A stretch of DNA of 64,000 nt from Poecilobothrus nobilitatus. Taxonomy: Eukaryota > Arthropoda > Insecta > Diptera > Dolichopodidae. Where the stretch lies: positions 259,815,843-259,879,842 of the forward strand of contig OX352774.1 in the NCBI GenBank assembly GCA_947095535.1. Reading direction: 5' to 3'. A program made the position numbers and the translations under genes. Below are positions 47,547 through 60,020 of this stretch, in pieces (the stretch's first letter is position 1; each line of letters opens with the position of its first letter). The notes under the pieces are model-generated. The model was not told the origin of the DNA. It was given only the letters and a program-made list of their open reading frames with translations, and did not search any database.

Positions 47547-47741
47547 TAAGAGCCTCAGTGGTCTAGTGGATAAGAGCGTATAACATACGCTGTAAACACC
47601 GAGGGAGTGTGGATTCGAATCCCACACACGTCGTAAGAATAATTCCCCCTTACGATAAGTACAGCCATGCCTGTAAAGGAAAAGCTGTTTAATTTTCTTT
47701 TGTTACATTTATGTGGCAGGGAAATGCACTAAAAAAACAAA
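47547..47741 (+). mobile_element. Intact tRNA-derived SINE, family 1, with 13-bp target-site duplication
   Basis: Direct repeats GAAATAATAGGAA at 47534-47546 and 47742-47754 flank the element. Internal RNA polymerase III promoter: A box TGGTCTAGTGG (47559-47569) and B box GGATTCGAATCC (47611-47622), 52 bp apart as in tRNA genes. The body has TCGTAAGAATAATTCCCCC and the 3' end ATGTGGCAGGGAAATGC runs into an A-rich tail. This is the best reference copy for the family (also 26685, 29115, 46505 and 58423). The perfect, long duplication suggests a recent insertion. Confidence 0.92.
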
Positions 47742-47759
47742 GAAATAATAGGAACATGT

Positions 47760-48190
47760 CTTTGGTTAAATTTTTATGTTCATATTCATTTGATTTTATT
47801 CTTTAAATAATCCCTCAAGGTAAGAATCAAGCTGAAATTTCCTTAAAGCTATGACACATAAAACACGAAATAAAAGAAAACTAATCTGAAACAAGGAACG
47901 CAAAACAAAACGCGAAATTTAATTAATAATTTTTTTCGGTGTTTTTTTTTTTATATTAGCGCATTAATATCGTAATTATATATCGTAAATATCGTAATAA
48001 CATTATATTAAAAATAATTCGAAACTTTATGATTTATTTCATGATTCTTTCATAATTATATTAAAATCTTTTCATTCGACTTAAATTGAAGCTGAAAATT
48101 TCAACTTATTCGATGCGAACGATGCGAAATTAGTTAAATTGAAATTAGAAAATTCCGTTAGTTCACGAGAAAATAAACTAAATAAAAGCA
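47760..48190. other. AT-rich spacer
   Basis: No supported feature. A repeated 'tatcgtaa(a)tatcgtaat' phrase at about 47968-48000 is simple sequence. Confidence 0.35.
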
Positions 48191-48194
48191 TTAA

Positions 48195-48650
48195 GACTAC
48201 GTTCACATGAAATTAATGCATCCGGATGCAAAAAATATTTTAATTACACTTGGTGTATTTTTCGGTAATATTTTCTTTCAAGATGCATTCACTGGCTGTT
48301 GTTGCACTTCATAAGCAATAAATTTATGACTATTGTTTTTTTGTTTTTCCTTTTAATATTTTTTGAAGTTAAATGCCATTGGTAAATAAAGGATTATTCT
48401 AAATTTTAAAGAAACTTTATTTTATTTAATTCTAAATATGTTTTGACATTAAGATTTTTGCATATTTTTTTTTAAACAATAATTAACTCAACTTGACGTT
48501 TATTATAAATTAAGAGTTTTGCATGCATCTTACATAAGATGCAAACATTTTTAGATTTTAAATGTGCAAAAGGGAAAACACAAATACCATATAGATTTTC
48601 AGTCAATCAAAATCTTCCATCCGAATGTATATATTTGATCTGAACGTACC
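48195..48650. mobile_element. 456-bp MITE-like element, TTAA-associated
   Basis: The left end GACTACGTTCACATGAAAT begins right after TTAA (48191-48194). The right end in reverse complement reads GGTACGTTCAGATCAAAT and is followed by CTAA (48651-48654), one change from TTAA. The shared pattern extends about 35 bp inward to a CATyCGGATG word on both sides. The interior is AT-rich with no transposase. It resembles the element at 44800 in target choice but not in sequence. Confidence 0.62.
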
Positions 48651-48659
48651 CTAAGAAGC

Positions 48660-49930
48660 CATAATTTTTTATTTCCTGCAGTTTTATTAAAACAAATTTT
48701 TTGGAATTATAGTATAGTCAAGTACTTTAGTATAGCTAAACTTTAGATTACCTCCCACAATCCATTTTCATCAAAATACACAAAAACACTTTCCTTTGCA
48801 CAAATATGCTTGGGGCACAAACAAACGTGTTTTGTATAATTGGAAATTCATTTCAATACACTTTTGAAAATTGAAATTTTTATATTTATGATGTCCATTT
48901 CAGCAATTTATTGCTAAAATTTTAAAATGAACTATAGAAAAACAGTTCGATCCATTCTAGAAAGAACAACAAAGTGATATATATTTAAGCCTCAAATATT
49001 TACCGTTAGTTAGTCTTTATCTCCTTTAATAAAAATTAAAAATATTTCTGTTTTTTGGGTTTTCATCTATTTTGTACTATACATATTTAGAACAAGGTGT
49101 ATATTTTTAAAAATAAATCTCCAGAAACGTGTCAGATAAGTTTAAAATACTGATAAAACACATTTTATTTCAAGAGATATGACATAAAAATACAAAATAT
49201 AAAATTAAACTTTAAAGAACTATTTAACCACATAATGACGTCATAGCAAAACATGTTTATTTATGTCCAAACAAGCATATTTTGTGTTAAATCGGAAAGA
49301 AATCGATTTGCGTGAAAAATAAACTAAAGTAGAGTCAACTTTTCTGATGAAATTTGAAATAATTTTTTTTTAATTCCAAAATTTTCGAAAACTTATAAAA
49401 CTTCAATTTTAAAGGTAAATTATTTTAATGATTAGCCTATATAAAAATTTCCCTTGATGTATTATAAAAGTATTGTTGTTGTTCGTATTATAGTTGGATA
49501 ATATTCGCGCACGAAAAAATTTCATGTTTGCTGTTTAGTTCTGTTCTGTCCTATCCTCATTTTTCTAATAAACAAACCTTATATCCATAATATACAAAAA
49601 TATTTTTTTTCTTCTCTTACATCTTTTATAATTTTCTTCCATCTTATATTTTACTTGTTTTCTATATTTTTTAACTGTAAAAAACAATTCTTTATATGAA
49701 AATTCCCATAAGTATTTTCATATAACAGGAAAAAAAAAAAAAAAGTATAACTCTTTATACCTATGATAATAATTTCAAAGTTTTTTTTTTTTCTTTTTGC
49801 GTGTTTCGTATTTTACTGGTGATGTTAAATATTTAATTTTTGCGGCGTGATAATCTTTGTACTCTTTTCTTTTTCTTTTTTTTTTGATTTTGTTATTAAA
49901 GAGTTTTATTTTTGTTTTTTTTTTTTTTTT
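48660..49930. other. AT-rich non-coding stretch
   Basis: No gene or repeat end is identified. T-rich pyrimidine runs occur at 49590-49680 and 49780-49940. Confidence 0.4.
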
Positions 49931-49939
49931 TTTATCCTA

Positions 49940-50065
49940 GAATCATGATTATGATTATGATGATTATGATAATGATAATAATGATTATTATAAAATTATT
50001 ATTATTATTATGACAGCAACATACCGTCATCATTACAAGTTTCAATGTTTAGAAAAAATATATTT

Positions 50066-50100
<35 letters not shown>
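49940..50100. repeat. Microsatellite cluster: ATG/ATT triplets and a TA run
   Basis: About 49944-50010 is an imperfect GATTAT/ATGATA triplet array. About 50069-50098 is a (TA)n run. Both are simple sequence, similar in flavour to 40200-41080. Confidence 0.7.
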
Positions 50101-50109
50101 GAACGTTGA

Positions 50110-53100
50110 AATTTGTTTGTACATGTGTACATTATTATTGTCATTAACATCAAAAAGTATAGTAAAGAATAAAAATTATTTTCTTACATCATCCAAGAAA
50201 ATATAAAGTTCATATTAAGAATTTTCTTTTCTATATATTTATTTATTTTTTTTTTTTTTAAATATTATTTTATCTAAAGAACTTTCATTTGGTAAGGATC
50301 AAATATCCTTTTATTAATATATGTATGTCTTTCTTAAAACTTACATATAGTATATACATAAGTATATTTGTATACTAAATGTTAAGCACAAATAATGAAA
50401 ACATTAAACAAATAAATTGACAAAAAAAAAAAAAAAAACTATAAAATAAGGATCAAACAAATTGAATCAATAGAACGGAATTATATTGATTGATTGAGTG
50501 GGAAAATTCCATCCATATTAAAATGAACTAATAATAATTTTTATTGATTTCATGATCCAGGCTTTAATTATTAAGTATTCAGAGTTAAGAATTTAAAATC
50601 CAAAATGGAGTATTTAATGCACAAGTTTTAGTTTTCAATATCTGAGTATAATGTTCAGAGTTTAGAGTCCCATCACATGTAGTGTAAACTTTTCCTAAAA
50701 TCTAGAATACAATATAGATAATATAAAGTTAATGAATCTGATAAATTCAAAGAATTTAATTGGTATATATGAATTGTAATCGCATATTAAAAATTACAAT
50801 TGAAAACAAAGATTTTAAAAGTATTACCACAAAAGATTCAGTTCTTCTCATCTGTTAAAATTTCGTCTCATCTATTCATTTGAAATAGTATCATAGAAAC
50901 TTCAATATAATTACATCTTAAAGAAAAATCATATTCTGTTTTTTGAATTTAAGATATAGTATGTATATATTAATGAAACATTAATAGTATAGTTAGCTTC
51001 ATATAACTAAAACTCAAATTTAAACGATTACCAAATTTTAAACCTATATACCAATTAAATTAATCAGACCGCTTAAATTTTAATCAAAATAATGTCTATG
51101 TTAATTACGACGAATAAATGAAACGCACAGCATTTTACGCATATTAATCACAAAAGAACTATTCGTGTTTAACTAAAAGCAACACTTCTGTCAATATAAT
51201 GTTCCAACACGGACGCATACGAGAATAATTTCCGACAAATGTCAAGAATTGAGACGATAAACGAATTGACGTTCTGTAGGACTTTTGTGTAGCGACTGAG
51301 TTAGGATAACTAATGTCATTTTTTTTGGTGTTTTTTAGTTAAATAAAATTATTTGACGGTGTAATTATTAATTTTTTGTTGATTTTTTTTTATTAAATTT
51401 ATTAATTAAATTTTGCAATTTAATATTTTTGGTTCTATACCACAACTATGATCTATAAATATTTATAGATATATAAAAAAATATATATCTATTTTTTTTT
51501 TTTTTTTGATATTATATATGTCATCATCAAATCTGAACTATAGATTTGACAAATTCATCTAGAGAAATATAAAAAGCCTTTTGATTTGTCTTTCAATTTA
51601 TTCTTTTAATTTTTTTTTTTTTTATTATATACAATTTCTGATCTATTTACCATAAAAAAAAAACCTTTAATAATTTTTAAAAAAGAAATAAACCTTTTGG
51701 AAATCCTTGAAAAATATTTCGTTTGTTTTGATTAAAAAATAAAAAAAAAAATTTGTTAAAGTCAAAGAAAAATAAGAAATAAAGTTTTTTTTTTTTTTTT
51801 TTTGTCAGTTTCATATTTAAATATGAAGCATAATAATGGTATTTTTGAACAGCCTTTAAATAATTTTATATAAAAAAATCACTTAAGTTAAATTTAAGAT
51901 AAATTTAATCATTTTATATTTAATTGATTCAAAATAAATTTAAACTATAATAAAATAATAATAAAAAAAAAATTTAAAAAACAGCTTTTTTGAACTAAAA
52001 AGTAGAAAATAAATTTTTAATTGCGAATTTTTCTGTAATTTTCTAAATTATATTGTTGCGATGGAAGTTTCTTTAAAAAAATTTATCTCAATATAGCATT
52101 TATATATGTGCCATAATGCCCGTCAAATTAATATAAAAGCTGGATACTTTTTCAAAATTTAAGTTTATAGTTGCGCGTTTAAATGCCTTCAGCTTTTATT
52201 TTAATTTCACAGGCTTCACAAGCTATATTATATGTATAAGTTACATATTATAGTAACATATCTTAAACTATATTAACAGGTAACAATCAAACAAATACAT
52301 GTCAAGGTAAATTTCACATTTTTATTTTACTCTGTAATAAATTCTGTTCAAAAATCTGTAATATCTTTGTATGAAAATTTTATTTTGCTAATTTAGTTAA
52401 CTACTCTACTGTTTTTTATTATTATTATTATTTTAGAATCATGTATTGTCACCGGAATCTAAACTGTATCCAAAATTTCAAGTCTTTAACTCAACGGGAG
52501 GTGTGTCTAAAATAGCTTGAAAGATTTCACGATTCCTTTAACCACTGTTAATTAGTTGGAATTATTAAATATTTAAAATTCGGATTTTAAAAAAATTAAT
52601 ATTTCGATTTAAATAAATGATTTTAATGACTTATGTATATTTATTAATCTTTGCGTTAATTAAATCGCAAGATTCCTGAACTGAATTTAATATCTAAGTA
52701 AATTCAGAACTGAAATTTTGTGGTAGATTATTTCAAATTTAAGTAACTTTATTTAAATTTTATTCAAAATCAGAGACAAAATTTGGATGGGTTTGAGTCA
52801 AAATCCAGTAAACGCGAAATTCCGGAGCTCGAAAATTCGCAGAATGCTTGAAATCTTGAAATTCCAAATCTCTAAACTCAAAATCCCAAAAATAGTAAGT
52901 AAAAGTAAAAAATAAAAGTGGCCTGCTTTATTTAATTTTGTTATTTTTTTTAAATATGCAGGTGCCACCCTGATTTTGTAACCAACTATGAAATATCTGA
53001 TGGCATCTTGATTATATTTATATCTTCCAACAACAAGCCATTTAAAATAATTTGGGCTGCCGCCCCTTTAGTTATATATTATAGCAACAATGTTTTTAAA

Positions 53101-53360
53101 ATTGTGGAACTTACTATCTCTAAACCACCGCTAAACAAATTATTGAGACCCCGATTTTGTAATAAACTCTAATATCCTTAAAAAGAAGTTTTAATAGTAA
53201 TATTTAGTAGTATTTAGTTTGAATTTATTTTTTTTTTTTTTTTAATTTTTACGATTTCGAGGTAATCCCACAAAATTCATTTTTGAAAAACAAACTGTAT
53301 TTAGTTTGATAAATTTTGTTATAATATGTTAAGTTTTTTTTTCTATATTAGGTATGTTAC
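50110..53360. other. AT-rich non-coding stretch with a small less-AT island
   Basis: The island at about 51190-51310 is described in the findings. Around 52800-52890 a run of 'ttgaaattccaaatctctaaactcaaaatcccaaaa' type words resembles the array at 56565-56655. Around 52975 and 53145 'gattttgtaaccaacta' / 'gattttgtaataaactc' recur, matching a phrase near 56975: an unassigned dispersed repeat. No coding signal. Confidence 0.4.
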
Positions 53361-53364
53361 ATAT

Positions 53365-53660
53365 CCCATCTATGACGTAGTGAGTAACCGATTTCCCAAT
53401 CGAAAGGCCAAGGGTTTAAATCATGGTCATATCGTACCCAATAGTAGTAGTCTACCCAATACTACCCAATAGTAGTAGTCTACATATCGTAACAAAAAAA
53501 TTATTAATAAATAAATAATTGTTGTATAAGATAACAGATGGCGCACAAATATAATATTTGTATCTCATAGGTATTACTATAACTAATCAATGGCTTAGAG
53601 AAAATAATGATTCCAGAAACTGAAACTAGGTCTAATATGAATAATAAGGAACTTAATGAT
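53365..53660 (+). repeat. Dispersed repeat, family 3, copy 2, with SINE-like head
   Basis: 53370-53423 has an A-box-like TGACGTAGTGAG and a B-box-like GGGTTTAAATCA. The body holds two imperfect 'acccaatagtagtagtctac' repeats (53437 and 53463), then an AATAAATAAATAA tail (53503-53516). 53517-53655 matches 42561-42700. The head is more diverged than in families 1 and 2. Confidence 0.5.
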
Positions 53661-53664
53661 TATT

Positions 53665-56550
53665 TGTGGAGTTAAACTGCCAAAAAATTCTTAATAAAAA
53701 GTTTAGTTTAAAGTCTAATTAATGTAAAATAATTAAAATAAAAATAAAAAACAATAAAAAAAAAAACACAAAAAATTAAGATGTCATACTACAAAATAAT
53801 GAATACAATTTTATATTTTTTTGCTTTTTTTTTAAATTTGTCAATTTTTACTTTTATATAAATGATTGACAATTATTACCGATTTCCACATGACGCCATT
53901 TTGCCAATAATAAAATATTTAATATATTATGTGTATGTTGAATGTGTATTTTTATACAGTGGCTTACAACTGAAAACAGTCAAAATTTTCCTGCAATTTC
54001 TTAAGTTTCCAATACAATATACTTCCTAATTATTTTGTCTATAATTACCTTCTATTATAAGTTTTAGCTTTTTCGAATTTTTAGAATAATTGCTTAACCT
54101 ACTTGTTATATATTTTTAAAAGATTCTTTAATAATTAAATTTGAACATAATGACCATTATTTGAATTCTTTATTAGACAGAAACTATACTTTCTATTCTA
54201 ATATGAAAGTTAAGATTGAGGATTAATTTATTGAGTTGATAGTGGTAACATTTTTTCTTTATAAAGATTTTATAAAATGAAGCAGCGATATGAGATGTGA
54301 GATACTGTGAAGGAGTATATGTATATGTGTATATAGAGACTTTCAAAAGAAAATCATTAAAATCTTGAAAAATAAAATAAAATAAACAAAAATTCGCAAA
54401 GTAAAAAATATTTTCTTGTTCACATGTACAAATCACTCAAATCTAATTACAAAAACCAACAACAACATAATCAAACAATACATTCAAACACATACAAACC
54501 AACCAAATATTATTAAAGAGTGAATTTATGAAAAAAATTTGAATTTTTATTAAGCAAACATTAATTTTAATATCAAAAATAAAAAAAAAACGAAAAAAAG
54601 TAAAGTTTAAACAACAATAACAACAACACAACAAAAATAAAAACAAAATAACAAGTAGGTATTTTGATTGAAAAAATCCTTGAAATTTTCTCTTAAAATA
54701 TATTTAAAAAATATTTTTATTTCTCTCTTTTCCCCTCTCTTATATTTACTATATAACACATTTTTCTCTTATGTTTTGCGTAATAATATGTCGATTTTTC
54801 CAATTTTTTCCCTTTGTAATCATTTTCTTGTTTTTTTTTTTTTTTTGATTTAATTTTTCTTAATTTGATTTTTGGTTTTGTGTAATCAAATCCAAGTGAA
54901 ATAATTCCCAAGGGAATAACAACTCAATTAAATAAAAAAAAAAAAAAAAAGAAAAAAATGAAAAAAGAAATCCAACACGAAATCCCTGACATGATTTCTA
55001 ATTAATTTTAAAAAAAAATATATATTAGGATAAAATTCTTTGGTTTTTTTGTTTTTTTTTTTTCAGATTTAATTTTAGACCAAAGTTACAAATAAGAAAA
55101 AGTTTACCGTTACTTATATGTAATTAAAGATTTGTTAGATATTTATTATAGTGTTGAACAGTTGCATTCTTTAAGAGGTTAATTCGTTTGAGCACATATT
55201 TCAGTAGTAAAATATATTAAATATAAATTATTCATTAAAAAAATCATTGTGTAAAAAATTCGTTTAAAGTTTTTAGATTCAATTATCTCAGAAGTCATTT
55301 GAAATAAATCCGTTTTCATCATAGAATATTCTTCCAATTTGAACATTTTCAAATATCTGCAGTTGTAATACATACATTGGTCAAGAAAAGCACAAATCAA
55401 CAATAGACAATTACCGAAAATAGAAAAATGGTTTCAAATTTACTTTTGACGCAATTAATTTTAATCCAACTTATTATTTTTTTCGGTAGCAGAGAAATGC
55501 ATTAAAAATAAAAGTTTAATCGATCTAAAAAAAAAAAAAAAAATAAATAAGTTGAAAGAGAAATTGTCAAGTTTTCTCAAGCGAATTTAAAAAAATCTAT
55601 CAAATAAATTCATTTTTTTTAAAAACTAAAAACTAGTCAGAAAATATAAAAAAGTTTTAAAATACCTATTATAAAAAAATGTATGAATGCCACCCGACTT
55701 ATTTTTGAAACATGTTTTCAAATGTTTCACAACTATTATGTTTCACTAATAGTTGTGAAACATATATTTTCAGATCAATGTAAACTTTTTATAGATGACT
55801 TCTTTTCTTTGTTCATAAAGAACGTAGAAAATCTAACATTGTCTTAAAACCTAAAACCATATTTGAAATGATATTTTTAACCTGTTTTTAAATTTTAATT
55901 AAATATATTAAAAATTTTCAAACTTCATATTATTTACATTATGAATTTTTACAAAAATTTTTTATTTTCATTTGGATTTTCCTAATATACAATTACTATG
56001 TTCCATTTTTGTTTATTTGTTGTAAGACAAAAGAAAAAGGAAAAAAATAATAAAATCAAAACAAAATTTTTATTAAAAAAAAAAAGTAAGAACTAAAAAC
56101 GAAAAAACTATCATGGGAAAACTTAAGCTTTAAATTAAATAAAATAATTTAATTTTTTTTTTTTTTTTTTTTTTGTTTTTCCATTATTGCAACAGAACTT
56201 TATTTTATCATTGAAAAGTTTAACCAATTGTGTATATCGCGAAAATTTTTAGGACTTAAATTAACAAAAATTCTAAATTTGTTTCTAAAACAAAATTTCT
56301 GGATTTTAATTCTGGAAAATAATTGTATGTGATGTTGTTTGTTTGTATATGATAAAATGAATTCTTTAGTTTTTTTTTTTTTGAAATTAAAATAATATAT
56401 TATAAGTTAAAATTCGAAAAGTATTTATTGTATCCTTTTTTGTATTCAATGTTAATCTGAAGTTTGCAAGGAAAAAAAAGGATTAAATATAATTTCGATT
56501 TCAAGTGACCTATTTATGAACTTATTTAGCTTTCCTTAGACTTGACAGAT
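53665..56550. other. AT-rich non-coding stretch
   Basis: Contains a CAA-rich patch (54440-54500 and 54610-54655), several 15-20 bp homopolymers and the hairpin at 55722-55763. No open frame here (87, 67, 64 and 74 codons at most) has a recognisable composition. Confidence 0.4.
55722..55763. repeat. Perfect 17-bp stem-loop
   Basis: ATGTTTCACAACTATTA (55722-55738), an 8-base loop (TGTTTCAC), and the exact reverse complement (55747-55763). The loop itself repeats the start of the arm. It could be a recently formed palindrome or the core of a small hairpin RNA; no flanking signals decide. Confidence 0.85.
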
Positions 56551-56564
56551 TTACAATCGTATAA

Positions 56565-56655
56565 TATCAAAATACCAAAATTCAAAATCCTAAAATCCCA
56601 AAATACCAAAATCCCAAAATTCAAAATCCTAAAATTCCAAAATCACAAAATCCAA
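56565..56655. repeat. CCAAAAT-type minisatellite
   Basis: About nine variants of a 9-11-bp word (CCAAAATAC, CCCAAAATT, CCTAAAATC). An inverse-sense tract (TTTTGGGAT, TTTGAGATT, TTTGGGATT) lies at about 57222-57295, so the two could pair across about 600 bp. Confidence 0.7.
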
Positions 56656-56889
56656 AAGCAATTTTCTTATAATAATTCCTTTTGAATTTTTTTTTTATTT
56701 CAAATGTGGGTCGGTATTGTAAAAATATTTAATGAAAAATTGTAGAAAATTAAATTTAAACAAAAAAATCAGTTAAATGCAAAAACTGTTGCAAATAAAA
56801 TGAAAGAAAGAATATAATATGCCTACATATTTATATTTTTGTTTCGAAATATTCTGGAAAAAGCACAACCAACCAACCACCTTTACTTC

Positions 56890-57020
56890 ACAACAAACTA
56901 AAAATCACCCCAAATTCAGAATATCGAATATACATATATATGTAAATATTTTGTAAAAGGCGTAAAACTTTGATTTTGTAACCAACTAAAAATCGCTTCA
57001 AATTCAGAATCTCGCATTTA
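56890..57020. repeat. Imperfect direct repeat, about 90-bp period
   Basis: 'caactaaaaatcgcttcaaa' followed by 'ttcagaatctcgca' (about 56983-57020) repeats 'caaactaaaaatcaccccaa' followed by 'attcagaatatcga' (about 56893-56930). It contains the dispersed phrase gattttgtaaccaacta. Confidence 0.6.
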
Positions 57021-57299
57021 CATATTATCTATATACAGACATATATAAGCGACATGAAACAACCCACGAAATTAATTGTTTTCTTAAATTATTACAAAAT
57101 TAATTATTTTTTCTTAATAATTCTGATGGACTTGAAACCGAAAACCCCGAAACCCCTACAATACATTTCCCTCATTTTGTAGATAATTCTTAAATTTGTA
57201 AATTTTCCTTTACTTTTTGAAGTTTTGGGATTTTTGATATTTTGGGATTATGTATTTTGAGATTTTGTAATTTGGGATTTTGTCATTTGGAATGTTTTT

Positions 57300-58420
57300 G
57301 TTTTAAGATATCGTAGTGCTCCCAATAATATAAATGATTTCTACTGCAAAATAACTTTACTTAGTCTTAATAGAAGCTATTTCGGTACTTAAACTTGTAT
57401 TTGAGAGTATCAAAGAGTCAAAATTCTGAGTATAAAACTTTGCTAAAGTACCGTGTATACCGTTTATACCTGTGTACATAAATGATATAGGTAATAAAAA
57501 GTCAACATAATTAGTAAAATTTAATTTAATAATAATAAGTTTTTAAACTTGTTAACAAAATGGTATTACATTATCTATATATATATATATATATATATAT
57601 TTTATGTCTTTATTGAAAATGTCTTAAAGGTTATGTAAAATCAATTTCTAACTTCTTACTTCCGATTGCATCTAAAAATTTATAATAATTCTAAATCTAT
57701 ATATATATGTATATATACGAAAGTTTAAATTCAAAAATCGTATTTTCGAATTAAGGAAAATCTTAAATGTATCAAAAAGAAAATTATGTTTAAATATCAA
57801 AAACTTTTCCAATAGAAATTATTGCAACAATATTTCAGCAGTATATCGTTACAAAAGTTTTCTTTGTTATATTTTATATATAATATATGACTTCTCTTAA
57901 TAATAATTATGTAAAAAGAAAATTTTATTTTTCCTTAAAAGATATAAACAAAAAAAATTTTTATTTTTCCGATTCTGTAAATCCCAAATTGGAATCCTTT
58001 CAATAGAACACATCCTACACAGCTCATAATTTAACTAACTACTAACTTTTTTAAAACTTTGTTAAAAATAAGACAATATAATATCTTTATACACTTTCTC
58101 ATTATCTATATTTAAAATAATTTTCATTCTTTATTTTTCTGCATATAATTACTATAATACTTGTAAGTATATATATATATATATATATTCAAAATTATAT
58201 TAAATATTTACTTAAAATTTTACAGTTAATTTTATTTAATAATATTTTATATTCTCAAATAACTTATAACTATAGTTTATCAATTTATATTTAAATTGAT
58301 GCTTGGCAGATGTTTGTTAACATAATATTGAAGAGTGTGGTCACTAATGTTATTTCAAATGTTAGTAGAAGTTTTCAAAACTAGAAATATAATTTATGTA
58401 AAAGGTTTTGGATATAATAT
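57300..58420. other. AT-rich non-coding stretch
   Basis: TA microsatellites at about 57576-57600, 57700-57718 and 58168-58190. No other feature is supported. Confidence 0.4.
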
Positions 58421-58422
58421 TA

Positions 58423-58582
58423 TTTTTCTTTTTTTTTAGTTTATTTCCGTGCCACATAAATACAACAAGGAAATAACAGGGGGCAATTATTCGTACAATA
58501 TCTGTGGGATACGAATTCACACTCCCTACAACGTACTTTATATACTTAAATTGATTTTAACCACTAAGCCACCGTGGTCCCC
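58423..58582 (-). mobile_element. tRNA-derived SINE, family 1, diverged
   Basis: On the minus strand it has the A box (TGGCTTAGTGG), a decayed B box (TGAATTCGTATCCC), the CGAATAATTGCCCCC body segment and the TTTATGTGGCACGGAAATA 3' end with an A-rich tail. Flanks TATAATATTA (58413-58422) and TATAATACTA (58583-58592) form a near-perfect 10-bp target duplication. Confidence 0.8.
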
Positions 58583-58594
58583 TATAATACTACC

Positions 58595-60020
58595 AAATAA
58601 GAAGAATATAATCTTGTAAAACCCAAAAAGGTGTTCGATATAGTTTCTATGCTTATAAGGTTTTGAATTCTCGTTTGATATTTTCGAATTAATAAAATAA
58701 ATTCAATAGAACATAAGCAATAACCAATTGAGTATAGAAGATTTTCCAAGTTTAAGTGGCTCAGCATTTTTATATAACTTAAAATAATTCAAGATTTTGT
58801 AAACTAGTTTTTTTTTTTTTTTTAAAAACAAATTTTTTTTGCATCTTTTTTCAGCAAACATTTTTTAGTCAAAAAACCATGTTAACATTATACTTTTTTT
58901 TCTTATTATATATTAAATTTATCAAGAAATTTGATACATAGACCTGATAAAATATATCTTTTAAAAAAGCTTTAATAAACAATTTTATCAAATTTTAGGA
59001 ATGTTTCGTTATATATACAACATTACTTGAACTCTTCAGTAGGTTTTGTAATGTTGTATTGCCCAGACAACTTCTTGTTTAAAATTTTCAATAAATCTTA
59101 TACTTTATATGAACCCTTATCAAAATCGTCTGCGAAGTATAAGACCAATTTAAAAAATTTTAAACTGAAAATTTTAAATTGAAAAATAATTAAAGGTTTT
59201 CCTTTAATATTAAAATATTCCATTAATAAATAACTGAGCGTAAATAACTGATCTTATTTCAGCAAAATAAACAAAATTAATGTATTCTTTTACAATTTCT
59301 ACAGATTTTTCGACAAATTATGAATTAGACTTAAAAATTTTGAAATTAAAACTAGAATATATAAAATTTCTGAAAATTTGTAAAGAAAACACAATAGAAA
59401 ATTATTCAATAAAACCGATCACATTTTACATTCATTATATGATATACTAAATAATAAATATAAGATAGTTAAAAATAACAAACTTATTTTTTACGCTTTA
59501 TGTAATTCATAAATAAAAAATAAGTAAAATGTAAAAGAACAGAACTAAAAGTTAGAGTATATAATATAAAACATTAAAAATAAAAGTGATACGTCCTTGT
59601 TATAATAGTTTTATATATAGATATACATATTATATACCATAAAATTATGTACTAACTTAAAAAAAAAAAAACTTTTCCATATTATTTCTGTTATTGAGTT
59701 CCCAGATAATTTTTATTTTTTTTTTTTTTTGCATTATCTTAAAATTTATTTTACAATTTTTCTTTGATTTACTTTCTATTTTACTCTGCTATTATGTTTT
59801 CCTTTCAATTTTTATTATTTTTGTTTTTTTGTTTTTTGTTTTTGTGGTGTTATGATTTAAGTGTTTACATTAAGTCAATGAAGACATTTGTATGCACTTT
59901 CGTACTTTTTTTTTCTTTTTCAAATTTACACATAATTTTAAAGACAGTGAAAATATTATCGAAATTTTCATGTCTTTGCAAGTACAATTAACCGTTATGA
60001 ATATTATATTTCCTCTATAA
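58595..60020. other. AT-rich non-coding stretch
   Basis: Homopolymers (T18 near 58808 and T14 near 59716) and nothing else. The 75-codon frame at 59764-59991 is Phe-rich from T-rich DNA. Confidence 0.4.

Noticed and set aside
47547..47741. True tRNA genes at the six A/B-box loci
   Set aside because: A and B boxes are present, but there is no closed acceptor stem, bodies extend well past 75 nt into shared 3' regions with A-rich or AAAT tails, and several have target duplications: they are SINEs.
54440..54660. CAA-rich patch as a 5' UTR with a splice donor (GTAGGTATT)
   Set aside because: A/C-rich composition alone is weak, and no coding exon or promoter could be tied to it.
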